Of a stretch of DNA of 64,000 nt, positions 17,801-27,247 are shown one piece after another. The notes beneath the pieces were generated by a model. The model searched no databases. It was not told where the DNA came from and saw only the letters and a program-made list of their open reading frames with translations. The position numbers and the translations under genes were made by a program. The first letter of the stretch is position 1; each line of letters starts with the position of its first letter. The DNA comes from Pedobacter westerhofensis (lineage in GTDB: Bacteria; Bacteroidota; Bacteroidia; Sphingobacteriales; Sphingobacteriaceae): NCBI RefSeq assembly GCF_900182595.1, contig NZ_FXTN01000006.1:186001-250000 (forward strand). The letters run 5' to 3'.

Positions 17801-19879
17801 ATGAACAAATATAAATGGCCCAATGTAAAACCTCCGGTAGCAGAGATGATTCCCGAACAAAGGACTATACACGGAGATACAGTAACGGATAATTATTACT
17901 GGATGATAGACTATTTTAAGGAGGGCCCCAACAGTGAAAAGACAATAGATTACATTAAGGCCGAAAACGAATATCTGGATCAGATGATGGAGGGCACCAA
18001 AACTCTGCAAGACGATCTTTTTAAGGAACTAAAAGGCCGTATCAAAGAAAAGGATGAATCCGTTCCGGTTTTTAAAAACGGATATTTCTACTACTCCAGA
18101 ACTGAAGAAGGGAAGGAATATTCAAAGTACTGCCGCAAAAAGGACTCACTCAGCTCTCCTGAAGAGATCTTGCTTGATATTGATGAACTAGCTAAAGGTC
18201 ATTCTTATTACTCTGCCAGAGGTTACAGTATTAGTCCCGACAATAAACTGCTGGCATATGGCGTAGATAATGTTTCCAGAAGACAATACACCATCTTCAT
18301 TAAAGATCTGGAAACAGGTGAATTAATAAGTGATGCCATCCCCAATACAGAAGGTGATCCGGTCTGGGCAGCAGATAGCAACACGTTATTTTACACCGCC
18401 AAACATCCTGTCACCTTGCTCAGCGAAAAGATCCAGAAACACAGACTGGGAACCGAAGCGTCTGAAGACCCGGTGGTATATGAAGAAAAAGATAAATCAA
18501 ATTATATCGGTGTAGAGAAATCCAAATCGGGCGAGTATATATTTATCTATTCGCAGGCTACTTTATCTTCAGAGGTGAGGATGATCAGTGCTGATCAGCC
18601 TGACGCTGACTTTACCGTATTTCAGTCGCGCACAAAGGATGTTTTATACACCATAGTTCCGCTGGAGGATAAATTTCTGATCCTGACCAACTTGGAGGCA
18701 CAAAATTTCCGCCTGATGGAATGTCCGTTCGGTCAGACGGATAAAGCGCACTGGAAAGAAGTGATCCCTCACCGCAAAGATGTGCTGCTTGAAGAAGTAG
18801 AAGAATTCAGGGATTTCATCGTTATCTCAGAACGTAAGAATGGACTGGCGCAGCTGCGTATACGAAATGTGAATGGAGCGGAACATTATATTGATTTCGG
18901 AGAGCCCGCCTATACAGCGGCCATTGGATCAAACCCAGAATATAATAGTCAGAGCTTACGCTACATATACACTTCCATGACCACCCCTGTATCAGTGTAT
19001 GACTATAACATGGATACCAAAGCCAAAACGCTGATGAAACAGCAGGAAGTTGTAGGAGGATATAACAGGGATGAATATATAACTGAGCGGCTATATGCAA
19101 CCGCAAAAGACGGCACTCAGGTTCCGTTATCACTGGTCTATAAAAAGGGGCTTAAAAAGGATGGCAATGCGCCCTTACTGCTTTATGCATACGGATCTTA
19201 CGGCCATAGTATGGATGCATCCTTTTCCAGCAACAACCTTAGCTTGCTGAACAGGGGGTTTGTTTTTGCCATTGCACATATCCGCGGTGGCCAGGAAATG
19301 GGAAGACAATGGTATGAAGACGGCAAGCTGATGAAAAAGTTGAATACTTTCAATGATTTTATCGACTGCGGGAAATTCCTGATTACTGAAAAGTATACCA
19401 GCGCCGCACATTTGTATGCCCAGGGAGGAAGTGCAGGAGGTTTGCTGATGGGAGCCGTGATCAATCTGGAACCTGACTTATGGCATGGCGTAATTGCACA
19501 GGTTCCTTTTGTGGATGTGGTAAATACCATGCTGGACGAAAGCATCCCGCTGACGACCAATGAGTTTGATGAATGGGGAAACCCAAAAAATGCAAATGCC
19601 TATCATTATATGAAAAGCTATTCTCCCTATGAAAATATAGAAAAGAAAGCTTATCCAAACCTGCTGGTGACCACAGGTTTGCATGATAGTCAGGTACAAT
19701 ATTTCGAACCTGCCAAATGGGTGGCCAAACTACGCGCAACCAAAACTGATAACAACGTATTGCTGCTCAAAACAGATATGGATTTCGGTCACGGGGGCGC
19801 TTCCGGAAGATTTGATTACCTGAAAGATATTGCATTAAACTATGCATTCCTGTTAAGCCTTGAAGGTATAGGTGAATAG
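17801..19879 (+). CDS. ptrB: S9-family prolyl oligopeptidase, oligopeptidase B type
   Basis: A 692-residue protein with an N-terminal seven-bladed propeller (about 70-410) and a C-terminal alpha/beta-hydrolase domain. The nucleophile motif is GGSAGGLLMGA (Ser about 545); the catalytic Asp is likely in GLHDSQVQYFEP and the His in DFGHGGASGRFDY. LLLYAYGSYGHSMD and RGGQEMGRQWYEDGK are typical of oligopeptidase B, which cuts short peptides after Lys/Arg. There is no signal peptide, so it should be cytoplasmic. The symbol rests on these motifs; a related prolyl oligopeptidase is the alternative. Confidence 0.9.
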   Translation: MNKYKWPNVKPPVAEMIPEQRTIHGDTVTDNYYWMIDYFKEGPNSEKTIDYIKAENEYLDQMMEGTKTLQDDLFKELKGRIKEKDESVPVFKNGYFYYSRTEEGKEYSKYCRKKDSLSSPEEILLDIDELAKGHSYYSARGYSISPDNKLLAYGVDNVSRRQYTIFIKDLETGELISDAIPNTEGDPVWAADSNTLFYTAKHPVTLLSEKIQKHRLGTEASEDPVVYEEKDKSNYIGVEKSKSGEYIFIYSQATLSSEVRMISADQPDADFTVFQSRTKDVLYTIVPLEDKFLILTNLEAQNFRLMECPFGQTDKAHWKEVIPHRKDVLLEEVEEFRDFIVISERKNGLAQLRIRNVNGAEHYIDFGEPAYTAAIGSNPEYNSQSLRYIYTSMTTPVSVYDYNMDTKAKTLMKQQEVVGGYNRDEYITERLYATAKDGTQVPLSLVYKKGLKKDGNAPLLLYAYGSYGHSMDASFSSNNLSLLNRGFVFAIAHIRGGQEMGRQWYEDGKLMKKLNTFNDFIDCGKFLITEKYTSAAHLYAQGGSAGGLLMGAVINLEPDLWHGVIAQVPFVDVVNTMLDESIPLTTNEFDEWGNPKNANAYHYMKSYSPYENIEKKAYPNLLVTTGLHDSQVQYFEPAKWVAKLRATKTDNNVLLLKTDMDFGHGGASGRFDYLKDIALNYAFLLSLEGIGE

Positions 19880-19972
19880 TTTCTCTCCCGGGGAAATTAT
19901 TCATAAAAAACAATTTCATAAAAACCAGCGAATAAAGATTTTGTTAGCGTAAGCACATCAATCTGAATTCGC

Positions 19973-20893
19973 ATGGAAAACAAAACATATACCCAGGTCG
20001 CTCCCGGAGTGTGGGGTATGAAAATAGTTTTTGTAAATATTTATATGGTTGCGACCGCCCCAGGAGAGTGGGTACTCGTAGATGCCGGTTTAAAGACTGG
20101 GGCAGAGAAAATCATCAAAATGGCAGAAGAACTCTTTGGCACAGATGTGCCTCCTTCTGCCATTATTCTTACGCATGGACATTTTGACCACGTAGGCGCA
20201 CTGAAAGAGTTGCTGGCTAAATGGCCGGTGAAGGTATACGCCCACCCGCTTGAGCTGCCTTATCTCACAGGACTTTCGGCATACCCGCCACCAGATCCAA
20301 CTGCGGGCGGCGGGCTCATGACTGCGTTCTCTTTCATTTACCCCAAAGGGCCAATCAATATTAGCGGCCACGTTCATCCTTTGACAAAAGACGGGACGGT
20401 ACCGCATATGCCGGAATGGGATTGTATACATACACCCGGTCATAGCCCGGGACATGTTTCTTTGTTCAGGCCAGAGGATAAGCTGCTGATAGCTGGCGAT
20501 GCTTTTGTGAATGTAAAATCTGAATCCCTGCTCGCCGTAATTGCACAGAAAAAAGAATTGTCCGGTCCTCCAAAATATTTTACCCCGAACTGGCTTTCAG
20601 CAGCCATGTCTGTAAAGAAGCTGCGCGACCTGAAACCGGAAATTGCTGCTACCGGACATGGGCCGGTAATTCAGGGAGATGAACTGACCCAGGGATTGGG
20701 TGACCTGGCAAATAACTTTCAGGAGCTGGCGATGCCAGACAATGGACGTTATGTACATGAACCAGCAAAAACAAACAGGAAAGGAGTACAATATCTGCCA
20801 CCTGCCCGTTTCAATACCGCGCTCATCTGTACTGTTTTTGTATTGTCTGCCGTAGCGGTATTTGGACTGGTGAACAAAATAAAATCCCGCTAG
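19973..20893 (+). CDS. MBL-fold metallo-hydrolase
   Basis: A 306-residue metallo-beta-lactamase-fold protein. The zinc motif HGHFDHVGAL (about 64-73), a later His in HTPGHSPGHVSLF, GDAFVNVKSES and TGHGPV give the full ligand set. A C-terminal hydrophobic segment (about 282-300: ALICTVFVLSAVAVFGLV) suggests a membrane tail. Substrate unknown; the fold covers glyoxalase II, lactonases and others. It is convergent with htpG, and a long imperfect hairpin lies between them. Confidence 0.88.
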   Translation: MENKTYTQVAPGVWGMKIVFVNIYMVATAPGEWVLVDAGLKTGAEKIIKMAEELFGTDVPPSAIILTHGHFDHVGALKELLAKWPVKVYAHPLELPYLTGLSAYPPPDPTAGGGLMTAFSFIYPKGPINISGHVHPLTKDGTVPHMPEWDCIHTPGHSPGHVSLFRPEDKLLIAGDAFVNVKSESLLAVIAQKKELSGPPKYFTPNWLSAAMSVKKLRDLKPEIAATGHGPVIQGDELTQGLGDLANNFQELAMPDNGRYVHEPAKTNRKGVQYLPPARFNTALICTVFVLSAVAVFGLVNKIKSR

Positions 20894-20921
20894 TTAAGGA
20901 ATCATCACATTGGAAACATAA

Positions 20922-20996
20922 AAAGGCTGATCTCTTATGATTAAATCCCAAAAGTTTTTGTCCAATTTGGGGTTCAATCATAACAGACCAGCCTTT
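20922..20996. terminator. Long imperfect hairpin between convergent genes
   Basis: Two 31-nt arms (20922-20952 and 20966-20996) pair at 28 positions, with three mismatches and one G-T pair, around a 13-nt loop. On the minus strand the stem ends in TTTTT, fitting a terminator for htpG. It is far longer than an ordinary terminator stem. Confidence 0.75.
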
Positions 20997-21033
20997 CAAT
21001 TGCCTGATTTAAAACCGGCAATCAATATTAAAA

Positions 21034-22923
21034 CTAGATCAGTTCAACGCTGCGGTTTACGAATGCGGTTAATTCTGCACCCGTAAGCATACCCTGAGAA
21101 AGCAAGGCAAGATCTACGGCCTGTTTTGCCAGGGCACCTTGCTCTTCTGCATCTTCAGTCTGTAAAATACGGTTAACCAGTTTGTGGTTTCCGTTGATAG
21201 CTACTTTATAGTTATCAGGCATGCTGCCATAAAAACTCATTCCGCCACCCATCTGAGCCATATCTTTCATGCGTCGCATAAACTCGTCCATGGTTACAGT
21301 AACCGGGAACTCATCCGGATTAAGGCCAACGATTTCAACCTGGAAGCCCGGTTTAACAATAGCCTTTTCAAAAACTTCTTTCACTTTGGCCGACTGCTCT
21401 TCAGTCAACACAGACTCAACAGCTTCATCTTTCTCGATCAGCTTGCTTGCTACGCTGGAATCTACACGTTTCATCAGTGTTTTTTCCAGTTTCTGCTCCA
21501 ATGAACTTACGAAGTGATTATCAATAGCCGAGTTCATCAGTAATACATCATAATCCTTTTTGCCGGCCGATTGGATAAAGCTGTCCTGCTTGGCCGGATC
21601 ATTGGTATAGATATAAACTACCTGACCATTTTTATCGGTCTGTACAGATGCCACTTTTTCACGGTATTCCTCCAGTGTATAGTGCTCATTTTTGGTATTG
21701 GTCAGCAGCGCAAAGTCTTTTGCCTTATCGTAAAATTTCTCTTCGCTTACCATTCCGTATTTCACGAACAGGCCTATATCGCTCCATTTGTCTTCGTAAG
21801 ATTTACGGTCTTTATTGAACAGCTCAGCAAGTTTATCTGCTACTTTCTTGGTGATATAGCTATTGATTTTTTTAACGTTGCTGTCAGCCTGTAAAAAGCT
21901 TCTTGATACATTCAGAGGAATATCCGGTGAGTCAATTACACCATGAAGCAGCATAAGGAATTCAGGAACAATATCTTTTACCTCATCAGTAATAAATACC
22001 TGGCGACTGAACAACTTGATCTTATTGCGCTGCATATCGAAATCGTTCTTCACCTTAGGGAAGTACAGTACGCCTGTCAGGTTAAACGGGTAATCAACAT
22101 TCAGGTGGATCCAGAATAAAGGGTCCTCAGAAAAAGGATACAATTGTTTGTAAAAATCAAGATAATCCTGGTCTGACAAATCTGCAGGTGCCTTTGTCCA
22201 GATCGGAGCAGTAGTATTGATGATATTATCAACTTCAACAGCTACTGTTTTTGGTTTGCCCTCTTCGTCTTCTCCATCTGGTTCCTGCGTAGTCTTTGTA
22301 CCAAATTTAATCGGAACTGGTAAGAATTTACCGTATTTATCAAGGATCTCTTCTATTTTATGTTTGCTCAGGAACTCTTCAGATTCAGCATTGATATGAA
22401 GAATAATGTCTGTACCGCGTGTAGTACGTGATCCTTCAGTAATTTCGTAAGAGGTACTTCCGTCACATACCCAGCGTGCAGGCTCTGCACCATCCTGATA
22501 AGATAAAGTTTGTATTTCGACCAGGTCTGATACCATGAAAGCAGAATAGAAACCCAATCCGAACTTACCAATGATCTCATTGGCATCTTTAGCGTCTTTA
22601 AATTTCTCTACAAATTCGCTTGCACCGGAAAAAGCCACCTGATTAATATATTTTTTAATCTCTTCAGCTGTCATTCCCAGTCCGCTGTCGCTGATCGTAA
22701 TGGTCTTTTTCTCCTCATCAAGTGCAACCGCAACAAGTGTATCGCCCAGTTCACCGTTAAACTGTCCTAAGGCAGCTAAACGTTTGATTTTTTGTACCGC
22801 ATCAACCGCATTTGAAACCAGTTCACGCAGAAAAATCTCATTGTCCGAGTAAAGGAATTTCTTAATAATAGGAAAAATGTTCTCGGTATGTATGGAAATA
22901 CTCCCTTTTTCTTCTATGCTCAT
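21034..22923 (-). CDS. htpG: Molecular chaperone HtpG (Hsp90)
   Basis: A 629-residue bacterial Hsp90. The N-terminal ATPase domain has LYSDNEIFLRELVSNAVDA, the ATP-lid motifs SDSGLGMT and GKFGLGFYSAFMV, and EGSRTTRGTDI. The middle domain carries the catalytic-loop Arg in LNVSRSFLQ, and a C-terminal dimer domain follows. It acts as an ATP-driven dimer that remodels client proteins in the cytoplasm. It stands alone with no operon partner. No heat-shock element such as CIRCE was seen upstream. The start at 22923 gives the standard MSIEEKGSISIHTENIFPI. Confidence 0.97.
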   Translation of the reverse strand: MSIEEKGSISIHTENIFPIIKKFLYSDNEIFLRELVSNAVDAVQKIKRLAALGQFNGELGDTLVAVALDEEKKTITISDSGLGMTAEEIKKYINQVAFSGASEFVEKFKDAKDANEIIGKFGLGFYSAFMVSDLVEIQTLSYQDGAEPARWVCDGSTSYEITEGSRTTRGTDIILHINAESEEFLSKHKIEEILDKYGKFLPVPIKFGTKTTQEPDGEDEEGKPKTVAVEVDNIINTTAPIWTKAPADLSDQDYLDFYKQLYPFSEDPLFWIHLNVDYPFNLTGVLYFPKVKNDFDMQRNKIKLFSRQVFITDEVKDIVPEFLMLLHGVIDSPDIPLNVSRSFLQADSNVKKINSYITKKVADKLAELFNKDRKSYEDKWSDIGLFVKYGMVSEEKFYDKAKDFALLTNTKNEHYTLEEYREKVASVQTDKNGQVVYIYTNDPAKQDSFIQSAGKKDYDVLLMNSAIDNHFVSSLEQKLEKTLMKRVDSSVASKLIEKDEAVESVLTEEQSAKVKEVFEKAIVKPGFQVEIVGLNPDEFPVTVTMDEFMRRMKDMAQMGGGMSFYGSMPDNYKVAINGNHKLVNRILQTEDAEEQGALAKQAVDLALLSQGMLTGAELTAFVNRSVELI

Positions 22924-23173
22924 ATGTTAACTCATTTTTAAGTACATCAGACACCTATCAAGGTATGTTCCAATTTGTTTTTTTGTCAAATTGACAGTAA
23001 TGTGAAGAAATTGGAACTGAAGAACTGGACATTATTATACCCAGCTTAATCATCTAAACCACCAGATGAGCGTAAGTGCCGGCAGAAAGTCTTAACAGCT
23101 ACTCATTCGAAGGCAAACTGTACGTTGCGAAGTTTAACCGTGAATATTACAATCCGGTAGCAAAGTTCTTCTG

Positions 23174-23181
23174 TATCTTTG
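23174..23181 (+). promoter_or_regulatory. -7 box TATCTTTG, 7 nt before the start codon
   Basis: A perfect TAnnTTTG match ends 7 nt before the ATG at 23189 of the M16 peptidase. This predicts a nearly leaderless mRNA. Confidence 0.5.
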
Positions 23182-23188
23182 TTTCCCA

Positions 23189-24418
23189 ATGGAATATAAT
23201 GTACATACTTTGCCAAACGGCATCCGCCTGCTTCATGTGCCCTCTGCATCTGCAATCTCTCATGCCTGTATCATTATCAACAGTGGTTCCAGGGATGAGA
23301 GCGAATCCCAGTCGGGATTGGCCCATTTCATCGAGCATCTGATTTTTAAGCGCACAGAGAAAAGGAACACCAATCAGATCCTCAATCGTCTGGAGAGCGT
23401 AGGTGCTGATTTAAATGCCTATACCACCAAAGAATATACCTGCATTCACGCTTCATTCCTGCACCCTTATCTGGACAGGACATTAGAGCTTTTTAACGAT
23501 ATCGTTTTCCATTCTACCTTTCCTGAAGATGAAATGGAAAAAGAAAAAGGAGTGATCCTTGATGAGATCGCCTCATACCTGGATCAGCCTGAAGAAGCTA
23601 TATATGATGATTTTGAAGATCTGGTTTTTGCAGACCATCCTTTAGGGCGGAATATTTTAGGTACAACAGAAAGCGTTAATGCCCTTAGCCAGCAGGATAT
23701 CAAAGATTTTATTGCTGCCAATTACCATACAGATAAAATTGTGATCGCTGTTTTAGGCAATTACACCCTGCCAAAAGCGGTCAAAATTTTTACAAAATAT
23801 TATGAGGGAATTCCTGAGAACCTCAAGGAGCAGCATAGATCAGTGCCTGCCACAGCCCCGGTAATTATCCGTACAGATGACAAACCAATTATGCAGGCAC
23901 ACACCATGATCGGATCACAAGCCTATTCATTACATCATCCCTTTAAAACAGGACTGTTGTTATTGAATAACCTGCTTTGCGGTACCGGGATGAGTTCTAT
24001 CCTGAATCTCCAGATCAGGGAAAAACATGGCATCGCCTACAGTATCGAGTCTGGTTACAGCCCTCTGAGCGATACCGGCATTTTTACGGTATATTTTGGG
24101 ACAGATAAAGAAAAAGTAGACCGTGCGCTTGCCCTCATATACAAAGAGTTTAAAAAGATCCGTGAAAACCCGCTGACCGAAGTACAGCTCCAGAAAGCCA
24201 AAAATAAATTTATCGGTCAGATTGCCCTGGGCGAAGAAAACAGGATCGGACTCATTATCTCCATGGCAAAAAGCCTCAGCGATTACAACAAAATAGATAA
24301 CCTCGAAACTGTTTTCAGGAAAATTGAAGCCGTCAGCACCGCTGATATGGCGGAGATTGCTGCTGAAATGCTGGATGAGAAAAAAATGAGCGTCTTAACC
24401 TTTTACCCTTTAGGCTAA
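23189..24418 (+). CDS. M16-family zinc peptidase (pitrilysin/processing peptidase-like)
   Basis: A 409-residue single-unit M16 peptidase. The inverted zinc motif HFIEH is at 46-50 and the third ligand is E126 in GVILDEIASY, 76 residues later as usual. The C-terminal domain carries GTGMSSILNLQIREKHGIAYS and the SGYSPLSDTG segment. There is no signal peptide, so it is likely cytoplasmic. Relatives in this phylum degrade peptides; the substrate is unknown. The start MEYNVHTLPNGIRLL is the family's normal N-terminus, which supports the leaderless arrangement upstream. Confidence 0.93.
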   Translation: MEYNVHTLPNGIRLLHVPSASAISHACIIINSGSRDESESQSGLAHFIEHLIFKRTEKRNTNQILNRLESVGADLNAYTTKEYTCIHASFLHPYLDRTLELFNDIVFHSTFPEDEMEKEKGVILDEIASYLDQPEEAIYDDFEDLVFADHPLGRNILGTTESVNALSQQDIKDFIAANYHTDKIVIAVLGNYTLPKAVKIFTKYYEGIPENLKEQHRSVPATAPVIIRTDDKPIMQAHTMIGSQAYSLHHPFKTGLLLLNNLLCGTGMSSILNLQIREKHGIAYSIESGYSPLSDTGIFTVYFGTDKEKVDRALALIYKEFKKIRENPLTEVQLQKAKNKFIGQIALGEENRIGLIISMAKSLSDYNKIDNLETVFRKIEAVSTADMAEIAAEMLDEKKMSVLTFYPLG

Positions 24419-24424
24419 TAATCG

Positions 24425-24432
24425 TACTTTTG
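24425..24432 (+). promoter_or_regulatory. -7 box TACTTTTG upstream of def
   Basis: A perfect TAnnTTTG match 88 nt before the def start. The leader would open with a CTTCTGC/GCAGAAG hairpin (24437-24443 with 24463-24469). Confidence 0.4.
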
Positions 24433-24520
24433 TATTCTTCTGCCGCATAATACTATCGCAGAGCAGAAGGACCAGGATGTATCCTGTGAACAGAATGACA
24501 TTATAAAAATATTAGAATAG

Positions 24521-25081
24521 ATGAAATTATCAATTGTAGCTTATGGTGATCCGGTTTTAAGGAAGTTGTGTGTAAACATCGACAAAGATTACCCGGAATT
24601 ACAAAAGCTGATCAGCGATATGTTTGATACCATGTACGCAGCAAGCGGCGTTGGCCTTGCGGCACCTCAGGTAGGTTTGCCAATCAGATTGTTCATTGTA
24701 GATACCGGCGATGATGAAGAGGGAAAACCAGGTTTCAAAAGGGTTTTCATCAACGCAACGATCCTGGAAGAAACAGGCGAGCCATGGGCATTTACAGAAG
24801 GCTGCTTAAGCATTCCTGACATCAGAGAAGAAGTATTGCGCAAGCCAAACGTAAGGGTACAGTACTATGATGAGAACTGGGAACTGCGCGAAGAACAACT
24901 TACAGGTATGCCTGCACGTGTGGTACAGCATGAGTACGACCATATCCAGGGAAAACTATTTACAGATACCCTGAGCCTGCTGCGCAAGCGGATGCTGAAG
25001 TCTAAGCTGGATTCGATTTCGAGAGGTGAAGTGCGCGCAGATTACAAAATGAAATTCCCGCAGCAGCGCAGAAAACGCTAA
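24521..25081 (+). CDS. def: Peptide deformylase
   Basis: Def removes the formyl group from the N-terminal Met of new proteins. The 186-residue protein has the three family motifs: GVGLAAPQVG (43-52), EGCLS with metal ligand C95, and QHEYDH with ligands H137 and H141 and catalytic E138. The C-terminus is Lys/Arg-rich, suited to ribosome binding. It is not next to fmt, as it often is elsewhere. Its TAA overlaps the TAG of the convergent downstream gene inside a 20-bp palindrome. Confidence 0.97.
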   Translation: MKLSIVAYGDPVLRKLCVNIDKDYPELQKLISDMFDTMYAASGVGLAAPQVGLPIRLFIVDTGDDEEGKPGFKRVFINATILEETGEPWAFTEGCLSIPDIREEVLRKPNVRVQYYDENWELREEQLTGMPARVVQHEYDHIQGKLFTDTLSLLRKRMLKSKLDSISRGEVRADYKMKFPQQRRKR

Positions 25082-25091
25082 TTAGCGTTTT
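25072..25091. terminator. 20-bp perfect palindrome over two convergent stop codons
   Basis: AAAACGCTAATTAGCGTTTT is a perfect palindrome. It holds the TAA of def (25079-25081) and the TAG of the opposite gene (25078-25080). A stem of 7-8 bp flanked by A and T runs could stop transcription from both sides. Confidence 0.6.
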
Positions 25092-25719
25092 GCCTGCTTT
25101 TATCGCCGTTAAAAATTTGCTGCATCAGCTTGCCCCAGGCGAAAGGGTTGAGCAGCGGATTGCCCTGAACCAGGTTTCTGTTCAGTTCCCTGTCCTGATC
25201 CATACGGAAATTTATATTGGAGATCTCTCCGGCATCTCTGGGCAGATTCTGAATCTTTCCATTGATTGACCGGCCTGAAAGGTTTTTCCGCGCAATCTCC
25301 ATATCATCATCGGCAATCTTCAGCGCAAGAAAATCTTTGGTAAACTCTTCTACGGTTGCCCAGGGATAGATCCTCACGGCAGGAAGATAAACGATCTCCG
25401 ATTTCATTTTCACCATTGCAGTATATTTTACCTCTTTGATTGTCAATGGAATAGTGATAGTTTTATCGGTATATCCGATTGCGTTATAGACCAGTGTATC
25501 TCCGGGATGTGCTACAAATGAAAAGTAGCCCTTGTAGTTTGCACCATAACGCTGTTCCTTATTGGATTTATTTGTGATCGTTACATAGGGCACAACGAAA
25601 TTACTATCCACGTCCGTGATAATTCCTGAAAATTGGATCAGTCCTCTCCCGGCAGGTGCCTGCTGCGCAAACAGTCCTGCAGTAAGAAAAATGAAGATCA
25701 GGGTGAAAGCATATTTCAT
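25078..25719 (-). CDS. CarboxypepD_reg-like domain protein, secreted
   Basis: A 213-residue protein with a signal peptide (MKYAFTLIFIFLTAGLFAQQ) and a carboxypeptidase-regulatory-like beta domain (about 28-110: IQFSGIITDVDSNFVVPYVT, then GYFSFVAHPGDTLVYNAIGY). The C-terminal half (EFTKDFLALKIADDDMEIARKNL) is helical and unassigned. It is probably an envelope protein of unknown role. A TATTTTTG box on its strand ends 4 nt before the ATG. It is convergent with def, overlapping by 4 nt. Confidence 0.8.
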   Translation of the reverse strand: MKYAFTLIFIFLTAGLFAQQAPAGRGLIQFSGIITDVDSNFVVPYVTITNKSNKEQRYGANYKGYFSFVAHPGDTLVYNAIGYTDKTITIPLTIKEVKYTAMVKMKSEIVYLPAVRIYPWATVEEFTKDFLALKIADDDMEIARKNLSGRSINGKIQNLPRDAGEISNINFRMDQDRELNRNLVQGNPLLNPFAWGKLMQQIFNGDKSRQNAN

Positions 25720-25723
25720 CGGA

Positions 25724-25731
25724 CAAAAATA
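25724..25731 (-). promoter_or_regulatory. -7 box TATTTTTG, 4 nt before the start codon
   Basis: A perfect TAnnTTTG match on the minus strand, 4 nt from the ATG at 25719. It predicts a leaderless or nearly leaderless mRNA. No -33 TTG is evident. Confidence 0.45.
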
Positions 25732-25774
25732 GCTGTATTTAATAAAGCGGCTAGTTAAATTTTGTTAAATGAAT

Positions 25775-26020
25775 TTAAACCGGCTCTGATAAGTTAATCG
25801 CTTCTACAGCAGTTATTTCTGGTACAGCTTTCAAAATAGCCTGCTCAATACCTGCTTTCATTGTCATAAAGCTCATTTTGCAGGTTCCGCAGTTCCCCAA
25901 TAATTTTAATCTGACTACTTTATCTGACGTAATCTCTTCTATAGCGACATCTCCTCCGTCTGCAATCAGATAAGGGCGGATAGTTTCTAATGCCTGTTCA
26001 ACTTGTTGTGTGATATCCAT
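25775..26020 (-). CDS. NifU-like C-terminal-domain Fe-S scaffold/carrier
   Basis: An 81-residue stand-alone NifU C-terminal (Nfu) domain. The cluster-binding motif is GNCGTCKMS (C44, C47), preceded by IRPYLIADGGDVAIEEI, typical of Nfu. Such proteins bind a 4Fe-4S cluster across a dimer and pass it to apo-enzymes. It lies 32 nt downstream of mrp, another Fe-S carrier, on the same strand, so the two probably form one unit for cluster delivery. Targets could include NadA, encoded in this window (inference). Confidence 0.93.
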   Translation of the reverse strand: MDITQQVEQALETIRPYLIADGGDVAIEEITSDKVVRLKLLGNCGTCKMSFMTMKAGIEQAILKAVPEITAVEAINLSEPV

Positions 26021-26052
26021 GATAGATTTTAAAATATAAATTTAGTAATTTT

Positions 26053-27129
26053 TTAGCAATTCACCGGGCTTGCATTATTTATTGAGACTTGCTGCGCAAT
26101 TTTACCAGCAATTTCAGCAAAGGCCGCAGCGGTTTTGCTCTCTTTATTCAGTGCAATTGGCGTACCACTATCGCCCCCCTCTGTAATTCCCTGTACAATC
26201 GGGATCTCACCCAAAAAAGGGACCTCAAAGGCTGTTGCAAGGGCTTTACCGCCGTCTCTGCCAAAGATGTAATATTTATTATCTGGCAGTTCCTCTGGCG
26301 TAAAGTATGCCATATTCTCAATTACCCCCAGTACAGGAATATTTATACTAGGCATTTTGAACATTGCAAGTCCTTTTCTGGTGTCTGCCAGTGCCACCTG
26401 TTGCGGCGTGGTTACAATTACAGCCCCGGCAATCGGGAAACTCTGGGTAATGGTGATGTGAATATCGCCTGTTCCCGGAGGAAGGTCCACAATAAGGTAA
26501 TCCAGCTCGCCCCAGTCGGCGTCATTGAACAACTGTTTGATTGCATTTGAAGCCATTGGCCCACGCCAGGGCACCGGCTGGTCCGGATCTGCAAAAAAAC
26601 CGAGCGACAATAACTTGATGCCATATTTCTCTATCGGCAGGATCAGTGTCTTTCCTTCCGCAGTTTCTCTTGCACTTGGCTTAGCCCCTACCAGGCCAAA
26701 CATGGTTGGTACAGAGGGCCCGTAAATATCTGCATCGATCAAGCCTACCTTTGCTCCGTCTGCCGCCAGCGTCACGGCCAGGTTACTGGCAACAGTAGAT
26801 TTTCCTACTCCTCCTTTTCCCGAAGATACGAGGATAATATTTTTGATATCGGCCAGCTGGCTGGTGTCTGCCGGCTTGGTCACTCTCGATGTAATATTGA
26901 TATGTATATCTGCATCCTGTGCCACGAAATATTTGATCGCGTTCAAACATGCATTTCTCAGCATGTCTTTCATCGGACATGCAGGCGTAGTGAGTTCAAG
27001 GGTAAAACTAATTTTTTTATCTTCAATTGTCAGGTCCTTGATCATGTTGAGTGTCACCAGATCTTTTTTAAAATCAGGGTCTTCTACATTTCTCAGAGCC
27101 GCCAAAACTTGTTCGCTGCTAATTTCCAT
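26053..27129 (-). CDS. mrp: Mrp/NBP35-family Fe-S carrier ATPase
   Basis: A 358-residue protein. The N-terminal MIP18/DUF59 domain (1-85: VLAALRNVEDPDFKKDLV) is followed by a deviant Walker A P-loop SSGKGGVGKSTVA (102-114), then DADIYGPSVPTMFG and VDLPPGTGDIHIT. This is the ApbC/Mrp class, which binds and transfers Fe-S clusters with ATP hydrolysis. A CxxC near the C-terminus is not evident; the protein ends NNASPVNC. A TAATTTTG box ends 4 nt before the ATG. The NifU-like gene follows. Confidence 0.93.
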   Translation of the reverse strand: MEISSEQVLAALRNVEDPDFKKDLVTLNMIKDLTIEDKKISFTLELTTPACPMKDMLRNACLNAIKYFVAQDADIHINITSRVTKPADTSQLADIKNIILVSSGKGGVGKSTVASNLAVTLAADGAKVGLIDADIYGPSVPTMFGLVGAKPSARETAEGKTLILPIEKYGIKLLSLGFFADPDQPVPWRGPMASNAIKQLFNDADWGELDYLIVDLPPGTGDIHITITQSFPIAGAVIVTTPQQVALADTRKGLAMFKMPSINIPVLGVIENMAYFTPEELPDNKYYIFGRDGGKALATAFEVPFLGEIPIVQGITEGGDSGTPIALNKESKTAAAFAEIAGKIAQQVSINNASPVNC

Positions 27130-27133
27130 TGCT

Positions 27134-27141
27134 CAAAATTA
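27134..27141 (-). promoter_or_regulatory. -7 box TAATTTTG, 4 nt before the mrp start
   Basis: A perfect TAnnTTTG match on the minus strand, 4 nt from the ATG at 27129. It predicts a leaderless or nearly leaderless mRNA for mrp. Confidence 0.45.
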
Positions 27142-27247
27142 ACAAAAGCAGCGTACAATTAATTGATTTTAGGGTTTTTAAGTGTAATTTTAACACGAAA
27201 TAAACATTTGCATTTGACGTTATGCAACTAAACATCTATTTTACAGC

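Noticed and set aside
24437..24486. A riboswitch in the def leader
   Set aside because: Two small hairpins are visible, but they match no class I know and the second has a loop of only 4 nt; too little to support a call.
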